DNA of 64,000 bases from Variovorax boronicumulans (lineage in GTDB: Bacteria; Pseudomonadota; Gammaproteobacteria; Burkholderiales; Burkholderiaceae_C). This document shows positions 56,410 through 64,000 of the stretch, piece after piece. The stretch is taken from assembly GCF_019352895.1 (NCBI RefSeq), contig NZ_JAAAFX010000003.1, forward strand, positions 47,588 through 111,587, written 5' to 3'. Made by a program: the position numbers and the translations under genes. The first letter of the stretch is position 1. Every line of letters begins with the position of its first letter. The notes below the pieces were generated by a model. It was not told where the DNA came from and did no database searches. It saw nothing but the letters and a program-made list of their open reading frames with translations.

Positions 56410-56922
56410 TCAACGCAGTGGCGTGGCGTGCACCGACGCATCGGTGTGGATCAGCGACAGCGGATGGCGCTGGCCCGTCAGGTAATCCTCGATGCATTCC
56501 AGCAGCAGCGGGCTGCGGTGCCGGTCGGCGCTGGCGCGGAGTTCGTCGGGCGTCATCCAGAGCGTGCGCACGATGCCTTCGTCGAGCGCGCGCCCGGGCT
56601 CGAAGGCGCCCAGCGTGCCGGCGAAGGCGAAGCGCAGGTAGGTGACGTCCTCCTCGCTGTCGCGCTGTTCGGTGGCGCTGCCCGGCGCGCGCTGGAAGCG
56701 GGCCATGTAGATGCCCACCAGCGCAGTCGGCTTGAAGTGGTGGGCGGTTTCCTCCAGCGCCTCGCGGGCGCAGCCCTCGGCGGGCGATTCGCCGGGGTCG
56801 AGGTGGCCGGCCGGCGTGTTGAGCTTCAGGCCATGCGCCGTGTGCTCCTCCACCAGCAGGAAGCGGCCGTCGCGTTCGATCACGGCGGCCACCGTGACGT
56901 TGGGTTTCCAGCGCGTCGTCAT
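56410..56922 (-). CDS. NUDIX hydrolase (NudJ-like)
   Basis: A 170-residue pyrophosphohydrolase. The Nudix box GHLDPGESPAEGCAREALEE (39-58) keeps the metal-binding REXXEE core, but the glycine near its end is alanine (EETA). NVTVAAVIERDGRFLLVEE opens the fold, and LRFAFAGTLGAFEP continues it. NudJ relatives hydrolyse phosphates from thiamine pyrophosphates or nucleotide di- and triphosphates. The neighbourhood with mnmA matches that seen for nudJ. The substrate is not proven. Confidence 0.88.
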   Translation of the reverse strand: MTTRWKPNVTVAAVIERDGRFLLVEEHTAHGLKLNTPAGHLDPGESPAEGCAREALEETAHHFKPTALVGIYMARFQRAPGSATEQRDSEEDVTYLRFAFAGTLGAFEPGRALDEGIVRTLWMTPDELRASADRHRSPLLLECIEDYLTGQRHPLSLIHTDASVHATPLR

Positions 56923-56929
56923 GCCGGAC

Positions 56930-57361
56930 TCAGCGCAGCACGTAGCCGCTGAAGCGCCAGATACGGTCGCTGTCGAGATGGAAGCTCAGCAATTCGCGCA
57001 CCGGCGTGGGCCGGTCGGCGAAGCGGCTCTCGTATTCCACGCTCACGTACTGGCCGCCGAGCTCGGGGTCGGCGTCGTTCACCACCTGCCGGTTCACCGC
57101 CACCCAGGTGCGCTGCTGCGGGGCGCCCAGCGGTGCGCGCGCCTTGGCGACCATGGCAATGAAGTCGGCGCGCGGCACCCGCTTGCGCGCGGCCGGCGCG
57201 GCCCCGTCCCAGAGCTCGCCCACCTTGTCCTGGTCGATCATCTGCACCGCCTGCAGTCCACCGCGCACCATGTCGCTGGGCTCCACCTCCTGGGCGGTCG
57301 CAAGGCCGAAGCCGCCGGCGAGGCAGAGGGCGACAACAACGAGTCTGGCAAGGCGGATCAT
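56930..57361 (-). CDS. secreted DUF4019 protein
   Basis: A 143-residue protein with a Sec signal (MIRLARLVVVALCLAGGFGL, cleavage near ATAQ). The mature domain PSDMVRGGLQAVQMIDQDKVGELWDGAA and YVSVEYESRFADRPTPVRELLSF matches the DUF4019 style (a small NTF2-like secreted domain). The function of the family is unknown. It lies 4 bp after the CHASE2 kinase gene on the same strand and so probably belongs to the sensory operon that starts at 62243. The frame stays open upstream inside the kinase gene; ATG 57361 gives the signal peptide. Confidence 0.8.
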   Translation of the reverse strand: MIRLARLVVVALCLAGGFGLATAQEVEPSDMVRGGLQAVQMIDQDKVGELWDGAAPAARKRVPRADFIAMVAKARAPLGAPQQRTWVAVNRQVVNDADPELGGQYVSVEYESRFADRPTPVRELLSFHLDSDRIWRFSGYVLR

Positions 57362-57365
57362 CTTT

Positions 57366-59795
57366 TCATTCCTTGTGGTGGAGGTGATGACACAGTGCCT
57401 GCATTTCGGCAGCGCTGGGTCGCGGGAGAACCAGGGTGACGGTGCAACCGGCATCGGCTGCACTGTCGATCTCGATGGTGCCGCCATGACGTTGCACGGC
57501 GGTACGCACCAGCAACAGGCCCAGGCCCACGCCGTGCACCTCCGGGTGGCTTTCACGATGCAGGCGATGGAAAGGCTGAAACAGCTGTGACTGTAGCGCC
57601 GGGGGGATGCCCGGGCCATGGTCGCGCACCGCGACGGCCCAGAAGCCCTCGCGTGCGCGGACCGAGCAGTCGAGCTCGGCGCCGACCGGCGAGTACTTGA
57701 GGGCGTTGCTCAGCACATTGGTGAGCGCGCGGGTCAGCAGGGCGCGGTCGGCGATGCAGGGTGCCTCCTCGTGCGTGCTGAAGAAGCGCACCTGGACCTG
57801 CTTCTTGTGCGCATGGGCCCAGGCGTTGTCGATGGCCTGCTGCAGCAGGCTCGCCACGTCGAGCACCTCCGCGTGGAAGGGCTGGGCCTCGGCGCGCGCC
57901 AGGTTGACGAAGCCGTCGGCCAGCTCGAGGCCGGTCTGGGCATGGCGCTCGATGCGCTCGAGCAGCGCCTGGCCGCCCAGCACCTGCGGACGTGTGCGCG
58001 CCAGTTCGATGGCCGTGAGGATCGATGCGCTGGGCTCGCGGATGTCGTGCGAGATGAAGCGCAGCGCCTCGTCGCGCTGGCTCTGCGCCTCCCGCATCGG
58101 TGTGACGTCGACCAGTGCGCTCATCCAGCCGGCATGCTTGTTCCGCGCGTCGAAGAAGGGCACGCAGCGCAGCAGCAGGATGCGGCCGGAGGCATCTTCT
58201 CCCTCGCCGAGGATGGGCACCAGGTCGGGCGCGTTCAGCACGCCGGGCGTCACCATGGGTGCGCCCGTGGTGCGCCAGCGCAGGTCGGCCAGCAGGTCGT
58301 GCGCGTCGTGGCCGACCAGGCCGTGCGGCGCCACTTTCCAGTGGCGGGCCGCCGCGAGGTTGGCGATGAAGACCAGGCCGTTGCGGTCCAGCACCAGCGT
58401 GGCATCGGCCATGTGGTCGATGCCGTCGCGCACGAAGCGGTGCAGGTCGCGCATGCGCAGGCCGGCGGCCGAGGTGGCGGTCATCTGGCGGTCCAGGAAG
58501 TCGCCCGCCAGCCTCGGCGGGCCGGCCACGGGCAGGCCGTCGAGGGCTTCGTTGAGCTGTTCGGTGCCCCAGCGCAGGTAGCGCAGCGCCGCCGTCAGCC
58601 GCATCAGGCTCCACAGCGGATAGACCAGCAGCAAGCCCAGAAACCCGGAGGCCGGCGTGAACTGGATGCCCACCCAGGGCCGGGCGTTGTGCAGGCCCAG
58701 GCGCACCGCGAGCAGCGCGCAGATCAGCGCCACCACCGCCAGCGGGCGCAGCCACAGCAGGCCCAGCAGCGCGATGGCCATCGGCACCAGGTTGTACGCC
58801 AGGTCCTGTGTCGGGCTCGCCACCACCACGTGGCGTCCGTGGAGCAGCGCCTGCAGCACGCTGGCGAAGATCTCGACACCAGGCACCAGTCCGTTCGGGT
58901 TGGGCGTCGACGTGGCATACAGGTCGCCCAGCCCGGCGGCCGTGGCGCCCACCAGCACGTAGCGGTCGCGGAAGGTGTCCGGCGGGACGCGGCCGCGCAG
59001 CACGTCGATGTACGAGACGGTCCTGAAGGCCGGCGTATCGGCCGTGCCGGCGGTGAAGATGAGGGCCTCGTGCCCGCTGCGCAGCCAGGGTCCCGCAGGC
59101 GCGCGCGCCGGGGCCGAGGGGGCGGGCTCGGACGGCATGGGGCCGCCGGCATAGGCTTGCGCCGCTTCCTGCAGTGCCAGCGCGAAATGCGGCCAGCGCT
59201 GGCCGGCAAAGCCTTCGCGCAGGTAGACGCTGCGCACGATGCCGTCTTCGTCCAGCGACAGGTGCGCGTGGCCGATGGCGGCGGCCGCCTTCGCCAGCAC
59301 CGGGATCGGCAGCATCTCGGAGGGTTGTTGCGAGCCGCGCGCCTGCAGCGCCATCGGGAGCACGACGCAGCCGCTGTCGGCGATGCCCGTCGCCAACACC
59401 TCGTCATCGCCGGGGTGCTCCAGATCGGGTTCGGTGAGCAGCATGTCCAGGCCGATGCAGCGCGGATTTTCCGCGGCGATGCGACGCAGCAGCTCGGCAT
59501 GCAGTGCGCGGCGCCAGGGCCAGCGGCCGATGGCGGCCAGGCTCTTCTCGTCGATGGCGACGATCACGATCTCGTGCGACGGCGACTGGCGCATCTCGGC
59601 GCTGGCGTTGTCCTGCAGCATGCGGTCGAAGCGCGGCATGGGCTGCGCCAGCGTGAGCAGCGTGACCAGCCCGATCAGCCCGAAGGCCAGCAACAGCCAG
59701 GCCATGCGACGCGCCAGCATGCGCCGCAGCCGGCTCAGCCGGCTCAGCCGGCGCGGGCGTCGGTCGCGGTGGGAGGGCGCCGGGGGGGCGGGCAT
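57366..59795 (-). CDS. CHASE2-domain sensor histidine kinase
   Basis: An 809-residue membrane kinase. A basic N-terminus leads to TM1 (about 31-50). A periplasmic CHASE2 sensor (about 55-330) follows, recognised by IVIVAIDEKSLAAIGRWPW and RDRYVLVGATAAGLGDLYATS. After it come two to three TM helices (about 335-410) and a PAS-like domain (about 445-570). HisKA has its histidine in RFISHDIREPSASILTAIEL, and HATPase_c has N-box NVLSNALKYSP and G-boxes DHGPGIPP and GVGLGLLLVRTA. Two residues after the phosphoacceptor His sit I and R as in HDIREP, a CHASE2-kinase variant of HExRTP. Partner of the response regulator two genes upstream. Confidence 0.9.
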   Translation of the reverse strand: MPAPPAPSHRDRRPRRLSRLSRLRRMLARRMAWLLLAFGLIGLVTLLTLAQPMPRFDRMLQDNASAEMRQSPSHEIVIVAIDEKSLAAIGRWPWRRALHAELLRRIAAENPRCIGLDMLLTEPDLEHPGDDEVLATGIADSGCVVLPMALQARGSQQPSEMLPIPVLAKAAAAIGHAHLSLDEDGIVRSVYLREGFAGQRWPHFALALQEAAQAYAGGPMPSEPAPSAPARAPAGPWLRSGHEALIFTAGTADTPAFRTVSYIDVLRGRVPPDTFRDRYVLVGATAAGLGDLYATSTPNPNGLVPGVEIFASVLQALLHGRHVVVASPTQDLAYNLVPMAIALLGLLWLRPLAVVALICALLAVRLGLHNARPWVGIQFTPASGFLGLLLVYPLWSLMRLTAALRYLRWGTEQLNEALDGLPVAGPPRLAGDFLDRQMTATSAAGLRMRDLHRFVRDGIDHMADATLVLDRNGLVFIANLAAARHWKVAPHGLVGHDAHDLLADLRWRTTGAPMVTPGVLNAPDLVPILGEGEDASGRILLLRCVPFFDARNKHAGWMSALVDVTPMREAQSQRDEALRFISHDIREPSASILTAIELARTRPQVLGGQALLERIERHAQTGLELADGFVNLARAEAQPFHAEVLDVASLLQQAIDNAWAHAHKKQVQVRFFSTHEEAPCIADRALLTRALTNVLSNALKYSPVGAELDCSVRAREGFWAVAVRDHGPGIPPALQSQLFQPFHRLHRESHPEVHGVGLGLLLVRTAVQRHGGTIEIDSAADAGCTVTLVLPRPSAAEMQALCHHLHHKE

Positions 59796-59808
59796 GGCGT
59801 GGGGGTGT

Positions 59809-61515
59809 TCAGGGCCGCTCGATCGGCGTGCCGTCGTCCGCGCTCAGGAAATCGCCGCTCGAGGTGTTCACCACCGGGCCGATATGCACGCGGCGGGCCG
59901 GCGAGAACGGGCCGGTCAGGCCCGACGCGTCGCGCGCCTGCAGGCGCACGTGGTAACTGCCGCGTGCCGCACCGGTGATCGTCCAGTTCGGCGTGGCCAG
60001 TTCGACGTCGAGCAGCGGCGCGCGGAAGTCGGGGTCACGCGCGAGCTGCGCGCGGAAGGTCTGGCCGGGCTCGGCACGCCAGCGCAGGGTCGGCTGCTCG
60101 CGCGGGTCGTCCAGCCGGAGGTCGACGATGGCGGGCGTCGGCACGACGGTGAAGGGTTGCGGCGCGGCGAAGGGACCGTGGCGCGGAGCGCCGCTCGTAT
60201 CGCGGGCGAGCGAGGCCACGCGCCACCAGTAGGCGCCGGGGGCCAGTGCAGCCAGGCCGACATCGCAGCCATCGGTGTGTGTCTCGTCGCGCAACGGCTG
60301 CGCGAAATCGACCGTGGACGCCACCTGCAGGCGCACACCCTGCGCCTCGGCCGGCTCGGCGCAGACCAGCCGGCCGGCCTCGCTGGTGAGGCGTGCGCCC
60401 GGCGCAGGCGCGCGGTAGCGCGGCGGCACCGGCCGCGCATGGACGCGGAAGGCATGTCCCACCTTGGGCCCGGTCAGTCCCTCGCGGTCGATGGCGCGCA
60501 CGCTCATCCGGTAGTCGCCGTCGTCCAGCGCCGGGAACTCGATGCGCCCGCCTTCGAAGATGCCGTTGCGCAGCACCTCGCTCAGCCGTTCCGGCCGCGC
60601 GATGCGCACTTCGTAGCCGGCCACCGCCCCTTCGGGCGGCGGCAGCTGGAACACCAGCCGGTCGGCGTCCTGCAGCAGGTCGGGCAGGGTCGACGGGTCG
60701 GGGGGAGGCGGCAGCGCCGGCCGCTTGTGGAAGGCCCCGCTGGCCTCGAGCACCGCGCCTTCGCCGGCCTGCAGGTCGGCCATGGGCGCGCCGTGCTGGC
60801 CGTGCGTGTGTGGCCGGACCTTGACCACGCCCGTGGTCACCGCGGTCGAGACCCGGCCCTCGGGCGAGACGGCCACGGCGAAGCGCGTGCCGCGCACGCT
60901 GGCCACGGCGCCCGGGGCATGGATCTCGAACAGCCGACCCTTCGGTTGCGGCACCACCTCCGACTCGACCTTGCCACGGCGCACCTGGATCACCGATTCG
61001 TACGATCCCGTGCCGCGCCTGCTGCGCAGGCGCTTGAGCTCGACGTCGGAGCCGGCCAGCACGCGCACGACCGAGCCGTCCGCGAGCCGCAGCCGCAGAA
61101 AGCCGTCCGTGGGAACCTGGATGTGGGCCCCTTCGGTCACGGCATCCCCGGTGGCGAGCGGCGCCGAAGGCGCGGCGGAGGCGTCGTGGGGCAGCGCGCT
61201 CGTGGCCTGGCCCTGAACGAACTCGACCTTGGCCGTCGCCAGGTTCGCGGGACGCAGCAAGGCACGCGGGATGCGGACCACGCTGCCTGCCTCGAGGTCG
61301 TTGCGATCGCTCAGGCCGTTGATCGCCTGCAGCTCGCGCCAGCGCGACGGCGCGCGCAGATAGCGCGCACCCAGCAGCTGCAGCGTCTCGCCGGCCGCCA
61401 CCCGGTGGCGGAGGTCGCCGCGTGGCGACACCGCGGCTTGCGCACTGCCCACGGCCAGGGCGCAGGCCACCAGGGCCGCCTGCGCACGACGGCGCGGGCA
61501 GCTCGGGACGATCAT
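59809..61515 (-). CDS. LysM-FecR periplasmic protein
   Basis: A 568-residue secreted protein. The signal peptide ends near residue 27 (GSAQA). LysM (about 37-83: HRVAAGETLQLLGARYL and LEAGSVVRIP) would bind peptidoglycan glycan. FecR (about 120-225: GDAVTEGAHIQVPTDGFLRL and SVRGTRFAVAVSPEG) follows. Then come three to four fibronectin-like strands and YWWRVA/YHVRLQ repeats up to the C-terminus. It lacks a TM helix, unlike sigma-regulating FecR proteins, and so does not signal like them. Its start overlaps the response regulator stop by four bases (61512-61515) and it precedes the CHASE2 kinase gene by 13 bp. A periplasmic ligand sensor for that kinase is a reasonable inference. Confidence 0.87.
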   Translation of the reverse strand: MIVPSCPRRRAQAALVACALAVGSAQAAVSPRGDLRHRVAAGETLQLLGARYLRAPSRWRELQAINGLSDRNDLEAGSVVRIPRALLRPANLATAKVEFVQGQATSALPHDASAAPSAPLATGDAVTEGAHIQVPTDGFLRLRLADGSVVRVLAGSDVELKRLRSRRGTGSYESVIQVRRGKVESEVVPQPKGRLFEIHAPGAVASVRGTRFAVAVSPEGRVSTAVTTGVVKVRPHTHGQHGAPMADLQAGEGAVLEASGAFHKRPALPPPPDPSTLPDLLQDADRLVFQLPPPEGAVAGYEVRIARPERLSEVLRNGIFEGGRIEFPALDDGDYRMSVRAIDREGLTGPKVGHAFRVHARPVPPRYRAPAPGARLTSEAGRLVCAEPAEAQGVRLQVASTVDFAQPLRDETHTDGCDVGLAALAPGAYWWRVASLARDTSGAPRHGPFAAPQPFTVVPTPAIVDLRLDDPREQPTLRWRAEPGQTFRAQLARDPDFRAPLLDVELATPNWTITGAARGSYHVRLQARDASGLTGPFSPARRVHIGPVVNTSSGDFLSADDGTPIERP

Positions 61516-62243
61516 GCCGAAAGGCCGCTCGCCGATTCCTTCAGGCTCGTGAAGTCGGTGCCGTCGATGGATTCCAGCCGGTAGCCCAGGCCATAGATGG
61601 CCGACAGCAGAAAGCCGTTGGCGGGGCGCAGGTCGAGCTTGGTGCGCAGCCGCGAGATGTGGGTGTCCAGCGAGCGCGAGGGCGTCTCGGCGCCCAGGCC
61701 CCAGACCGCTTCGCGCAGGTGCTCCCGGGACAACAGGCGGCCCAGGTTCTGGAACAGAAACAGCGCGAGTTCGTACTCGCGATGCTTGAGCTCCGTGGGC
61801 TCGCCCTTGAACTTCAGGGTGCGCGAATGGGGGTGGAAGTGGTAGGGGCCGAAGACCAGTTCCGGCTCGAATTGCGCGGGGTAGGAGCGCCGCAGCAAGG
61901 CGCGCACGCGCGCTTCGAGTTCGGCGATCCGTATCGGCTTCACCATGAAGTCGTCGGCGCCCGCGGTGAGGCCTTCCACCATGTCGGCTTCTTCGCGCCG
62001 GTTGGTCACGAAAAGAATGGGCAGGCGGCTGTTGAGGTCTTCGCGGATCCACTTCACGACGGAGGGGCCCTGCACGTCGGGCAGGGCCCAGTCCAGGATC
62101 AGCAGGTCATAGCTCTGCTGGCGCAATTCGCGCAGCAGTGAGCTTCCGTCAGAGAAACCATGGCATTCATGGCCGATCCCTTCCATGGTCAAGCGAATCA
62201 GGTCCAGTTGGACTGACTCGTCATCAAGTGCGGCAATTCGCAT
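61512..62243 (-). CDS. OmpR-family response regulator
   Basis: A 243-residue DNA-binding regulator. Receiver: acidic pair Asp7-Asp8, phosphoacceptor Asp51 in LLILDWALPD, and Lys102 in FMVKPIRIAELE. The winged-helix Trans_reg_C domain has LKHREYELALFLFQNLGRLLSREHL and the recognition segment SRSLDTHISRLRTKL. ATG 62243 follows GGGAG. First gene of the operon RR, LysM-FecR, CHASE2 kinase, DUF4019. The GTCA repeats in the region upstream are its likely binding site. Confidence 0.92.
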   Translation of the reverse strand: MRIAALDDESVQLDLIRLTMEGIGHECHGFSDGSSLLRELRQQSYDLLILDWALPDVQGPSVVKWIREDLNSRLPILFVTNRREEADMVEGLTAGADDFMVKPIRIAELEARVRALLRRSYPAQFEPELVFGPYHFHPHSRTLKFKGEPTELKHREYELALFLFQNLGRLLSREHLREAVWGLGAETPSRSLDTHISRLRTKLDLRPANGFLLSAIYGLGYRLESIDGTDFTSLKESASGLSA

Positions 62244-62351
62244 TGCATCTCCCTTTTGTTTTGAGGCCCGGAGTCTAGGTGTTGAGCATCTGTTGACCAA
62301 GAGTGATGGCTCTTGTAACTGTCAACTAGTGCACGGATTCAAGTCTCAATG

Positions 62352-62381
62352 GTCAATAAGTGTCATTAATCGTCAAATATC
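62352..62381 (+). promoter_or_regulatory. three GTCA repeats at exact 10-bp spacing, candidate response-regulator box
   Basis: GTCAATAAGT, GTCATTAATC and GTCAAATATC are three consecutive 10-mers starting at 62352, 62362 and 62372, the layout of OmpR/PhoB-type tandem sites. Further GTCAA words occur at 62321 (plus) and 62298-62294 (minus). The array ends 12 bp before the candidate -35 at 62394. It lies in the divergent region between the regulator and lipoprotein genes. Confidence 0.65.
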
Positions 62382-62393
62382 CGCGTATTGGCT

Positions 62394-62422
62394 TTGAGTG
62401 TGCTCGATTGAATGATTACATT
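62394..62422 (+). promoter_or_regulatory. candidate promoter of the lipoprotein gene
   Basis: TTGAGT (62394-62399) and TACATT (62417-62422) are separated by 17 bp. Each matches the consensus at four positions. Start of transcription would be near 62430, 63 nt before ATG 62493. The weak -35 with a repeat array just upstream is the usual shape of a response-regulator-activated promoter. Confidence 0.55.
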
Positions 62423-62492
62423 GGGCGCCGCAGGATTTCAATTATTTTTATTTGACATTGTTTTGCAATTGACCCGCGGGGCTGGTGCATTG

Positions 62493-62939
62493 ATGAACCG
62501 AAGCAATTCCCTGAAAAAGTTCGCCTGGCTGGCTGGCGGCGTGTGGTCGCTGGCCGGCTGTGTGTTGCCGGCGATTCCGCCGAGTCGTGACGCGGGCGCG
62601 GCGTCCGCCACCTTGCCGGCCGGGTCGCGGGCGGTGCGGGGGGCCGGCAGCTTTCCGGACCGGGCGCTGGTGGCACAGGTCGAGCCCGGGGTGCCAGCGG
62701 CCGCTCTGCTGCGATGGTTCGGCCGGCCCGATCTCGGCGACGAGCGCAGCGACGCCGGTGCCGGGGACTGGGAGTACATCTTTCACTTTCGCAGCGGTGG
62801 CGGCGTCACGACCTGCCGCTACAAGGTGGCATTCGACGGCGCGCGTGTGGCGCGCAGCTTCCATTGGCAACCCGCGGCATGCGGCGATTGGCTGGCCGTC
62901 AAGGCGCCGGTGCAGGCACAAGGCAAGGCTGCGCCCTGA
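62493..62939 (+). CDS. small outer-membrane-type lipoprotein (BamE/OmlA-like)
   Basis: A 148-residue lipoprotein. ATG 62493 gives a signal with lipobox SLAGC (Cys near residue 22). The mature part has VEPGVPAAALLRWFGRPDLGDER, WEYIFHF and TCRYKVAFDG, a pattern resembling the small BamE/SmpA/OmlA domain (motif like LGRPD followed by WxYxF). The true function is unknown. It is transcribed away from the response regulator operon, and its promoter carries the GTCA repeats, so it is the best candidate target of that regulator. Confidence 0.75.
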   Translation: MNRSNSLKKFAWLAGGVWSLAGCVLPAIPPSRDAGAASATLPAGSRAVRGAGSFPDRALVAQVEPGVPAAALLRWFGRPDLGDERSDAGAGDWEYIFHFRSGGGVTTCRYKVAFDGARVARSFHWQPAACGDWLAVKAPVQAQGKAAP

Positions 62940-63082
62940 GGTCCGAGGTCGGTGGATGCGCGCGTTCTTTCCGAATCTGCGCGAGCGCCCCCGTGAGGCG
63001 TGCGCGGCCCGTCGGCGGGGCCTTCGGGTAAGCTTCCTGACGAACAACAATGCAGCCCCGCGCTGCCCCGAGGAGATTCCCT
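62940..63082 (+). other. intergenic region upstream of pntA
   Basis: 143 bp that should hold the pntA promoter. The AGGAG at 63071-63075 is a good ribosome-binding site for ATG 63083. I see no convincing -35/-10 pair and no hairpin with a T-run to end the lipoprotein transcript, so read-through into pntA is possible. Confidence 0.5.
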
Positions 63083-64000
63083 ATGCTGATAGGTGTACCG
63101 GCGGAGACGCTGGCCGGAGAAACACGCGTGGCGGTGACGCCGGAGACCGCGAAGAAGTTGGTGGCGCAGGGTCACACTGTGCTTGTTCAATCGGGCGCGG
63201 GCATTGCGGCCAGCGTGACCGATGCGGCCTATGAAGCCGTCGGTGCGCGCGTCGTCGATGCGGCCGAGGCCTTTGGGGCCGAGATCGTGCTCAAGGTGCG
63301 GGCCCCTTCGGATGCCGAAGCCGCGCTGCTCAAGCCCGGTGCCGTGGTGGTCGGCATGCTCAACCCCTTCGACGCTGCGGGCCTGCAGCGCCTGGCCGCG
63401 GCTGGTGCCGTGGGCTTCGCACTGGAAGCCGCACCGCGCACCACCCGTGCGCAAAGCATGGACGTGCTCTCCTCCCAGGCCAACATCGCCGGCTACAAAG
63501 CCGTGATGATCGCGGCCGACCAGTACCAGCGCTTCTTCCCGATGCTCATGACGGCCGCGGGCACGGTCAAGGCGGCGCGCGTGGTGATCCTGGGTGTGGG
63601 CGTGGCGGGCCTGCAGGCCATTGCCACGGCCAAGCGCCTGGGCGCGGTCATCGAAGCCTCCGACGTTCGCCCCAGCGTGAAGGAGCAGATCGAATCGCTG
63701 GGCGGCAAGTTCATCGAAGTCTCCTACGACACGCCCGAAGAGAAGGAAGCCGCTGTCGGCGTGGGCGGCTATGCCAAGCCCATGCCCGCGAGCTGGCTGG
63801 CGCGTCAGCAGGTGGAGGTGGCCAAGCGGGTGGCGCTGGCGGACATCGTGATCAGCACGGCGCTGATCCCCGGTCGTGCCGCGCCGACGCTCATCACCGA
63901 AGAGATGGTCAAGAGCATGAAGCCGGGTTCGGTGATCGTGGACATCGCGGCGGGCAAGGGCGCTGATGTGAACGGTGGACTCACAGGCGGCAACTGCCCG
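63083..64000 (+). CDS. pntA: NAD(P) transhydrogenase subunit alpha, N-terminal part
   Basis: The first 306 codons of the soluble alpha subunit of proton-translocating transhydrogenase, running off the window edge. IGVPAETLAGETRVAVTPET, VVGMLNPFD, RTTRAQSMDVLSSQANIAGYK, the NAD-binding loop GVGVAGLQAIATAKRLGA and RPSVKEQIESLGGKF are the family landmarks. The enzyme couples hydride transfer from NADH to NADP+ with proton entry, supplying NADPH. The membrane subunits should follow to the right. Confidence 0.95.
   Translation, partial: MLIGVPAETLAGETRVAVTPETAKKLVAQGHTVLVQSGAGIAASVTDAAYEAVGARVVDAAEAFGAEIVLKVRAPSDAEAALLKPGAVVVGMLNPFDAAGLQRLAAAGAVGFALEAAPRTTRAQSMDVLSSQANIAGYKAVMIAADQYQRFFPMLMTAAGTVKAARVVILGVGVAGLQAIATAKRLGAVIEASDVRPSVKEQIESLGGKFIEVSYDTPEEKEAAVGVGGYAKPMPASWLARQQVEVAKRVALADIVISTALIPGRAAPTLITEEMVKSMKPGSVIVDIAAGKGADVNGGLTGGNCP

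Noticed and set aside
59728..59752. Short 9-bp direct repeats (CGGCTCAGC) in the basic N-terminus of the CHASE2 kinase gene
   Set aside because: Only about two units, in frame, encoding Arg/Leu/Ser. Too few for phase variation and expected by chance in such sequence.

Overview
The window is a high-GC, gene-dense chromosomal segment. It fits a betaproteobacterium of the Comamonadaceae, most likely Variovorax or a close relative. Pointers are the Bug-family solute receptors, the gentisate/3-hydroxybenzoate cluster, the style of the Liv-type and sugar ABC transporters, the uvrA/ssb pair, and codon use with almost no A/T third positions. The genus is inferred from gene content and was not tested by any search. 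About 52 protein genes are supported. I saw no rRNA, tRNA, CRISPR, insertion sequence or prophage. No gap between genes exceeds 300 bases.

Layout. (1) 1-5.4 kb: end of a Gfo/Idh/MocA oxidoreductase, a membrane diguanylate cyclase, and a DNA-repair pair (metallo-beta-lactamase exonuclease plus ATP-dependent DNA ligase). (2) 5.4-13 kb: a LysR regulator facing a 3-hydroxybenzoate/gentisate operon (gentisate dioxygenase, FAH-fold hydrolase, 3-hydroxybenzoate 6-hydroxylase), then two Bug-type binding proteins and an FAD oxidoreductase. (3) 13-19.2 kb: iron-sulfur photolyase, a sugar dehydrogenase, a small membrane protein, TesB thioesterase, an Old Yellow Enzyme homologue and a PPK2 kinase. (4) 19.2-27 kb: a five-gene glycosyltransferase island. 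(5) 26.9-31.7 kb: a complete livJHMGF-type operon with its own promoter and a conspicuous 15-bp inverted repeat. (6) 31.8-41.4 kb: a divergent carbohydrate locus. The left arm carries a binding protein, ATPase, permease, aldo/keto reductase and DhnA-type aldolase. The right arm carries an FGGY kinase, a GlpD-like dehydrogenase and a GntR regulator. Two identical TGTTATGACA sites lie between the arms. It looks like import, phosphorylation, oxidation and cleavage of a sugar alcohol or unusual sugar. (7) 41.4-47.4 kb: a DMT exporter, an orphan sensor kinase, uvrA and ssb. (8) 47.4-51.2 kb: a zinc-ribbon membrane protein and the complete biotin transporter bioMNY. (9) 51.2-57.4 kb: DUF6314 protein, LLM flavin oxidoreductase, an FMN-dependent alpha-hydroxyacid dehydrogenase and its LysR neighbour, mnmA, a NUDIX hydrolase and a DUF4019 protein. 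Two copies of a ~125-bp repeat with inverted ends sit exactly between convergent gene ends here. (10) 57.4-63 kb: a response regulator / LysM-FecR protein / CHASE2 histidine kinase operon facing a small lipoprotein gene whose promoter carries three GTCA repeats spaced exactly 10 bp apart. (11) The window ends inside pntA.

The two loci most likely to hold something undescribed are the LysM-FecR/CHASE2/response-regulator circuit with its candidate target lipoprotein (57.4-62.9 kb) and the kinase/GlpD-like/aldolase carbohydrate locus (31.8-41.4 kb). Functions given for these are inference from domain content and gene order.
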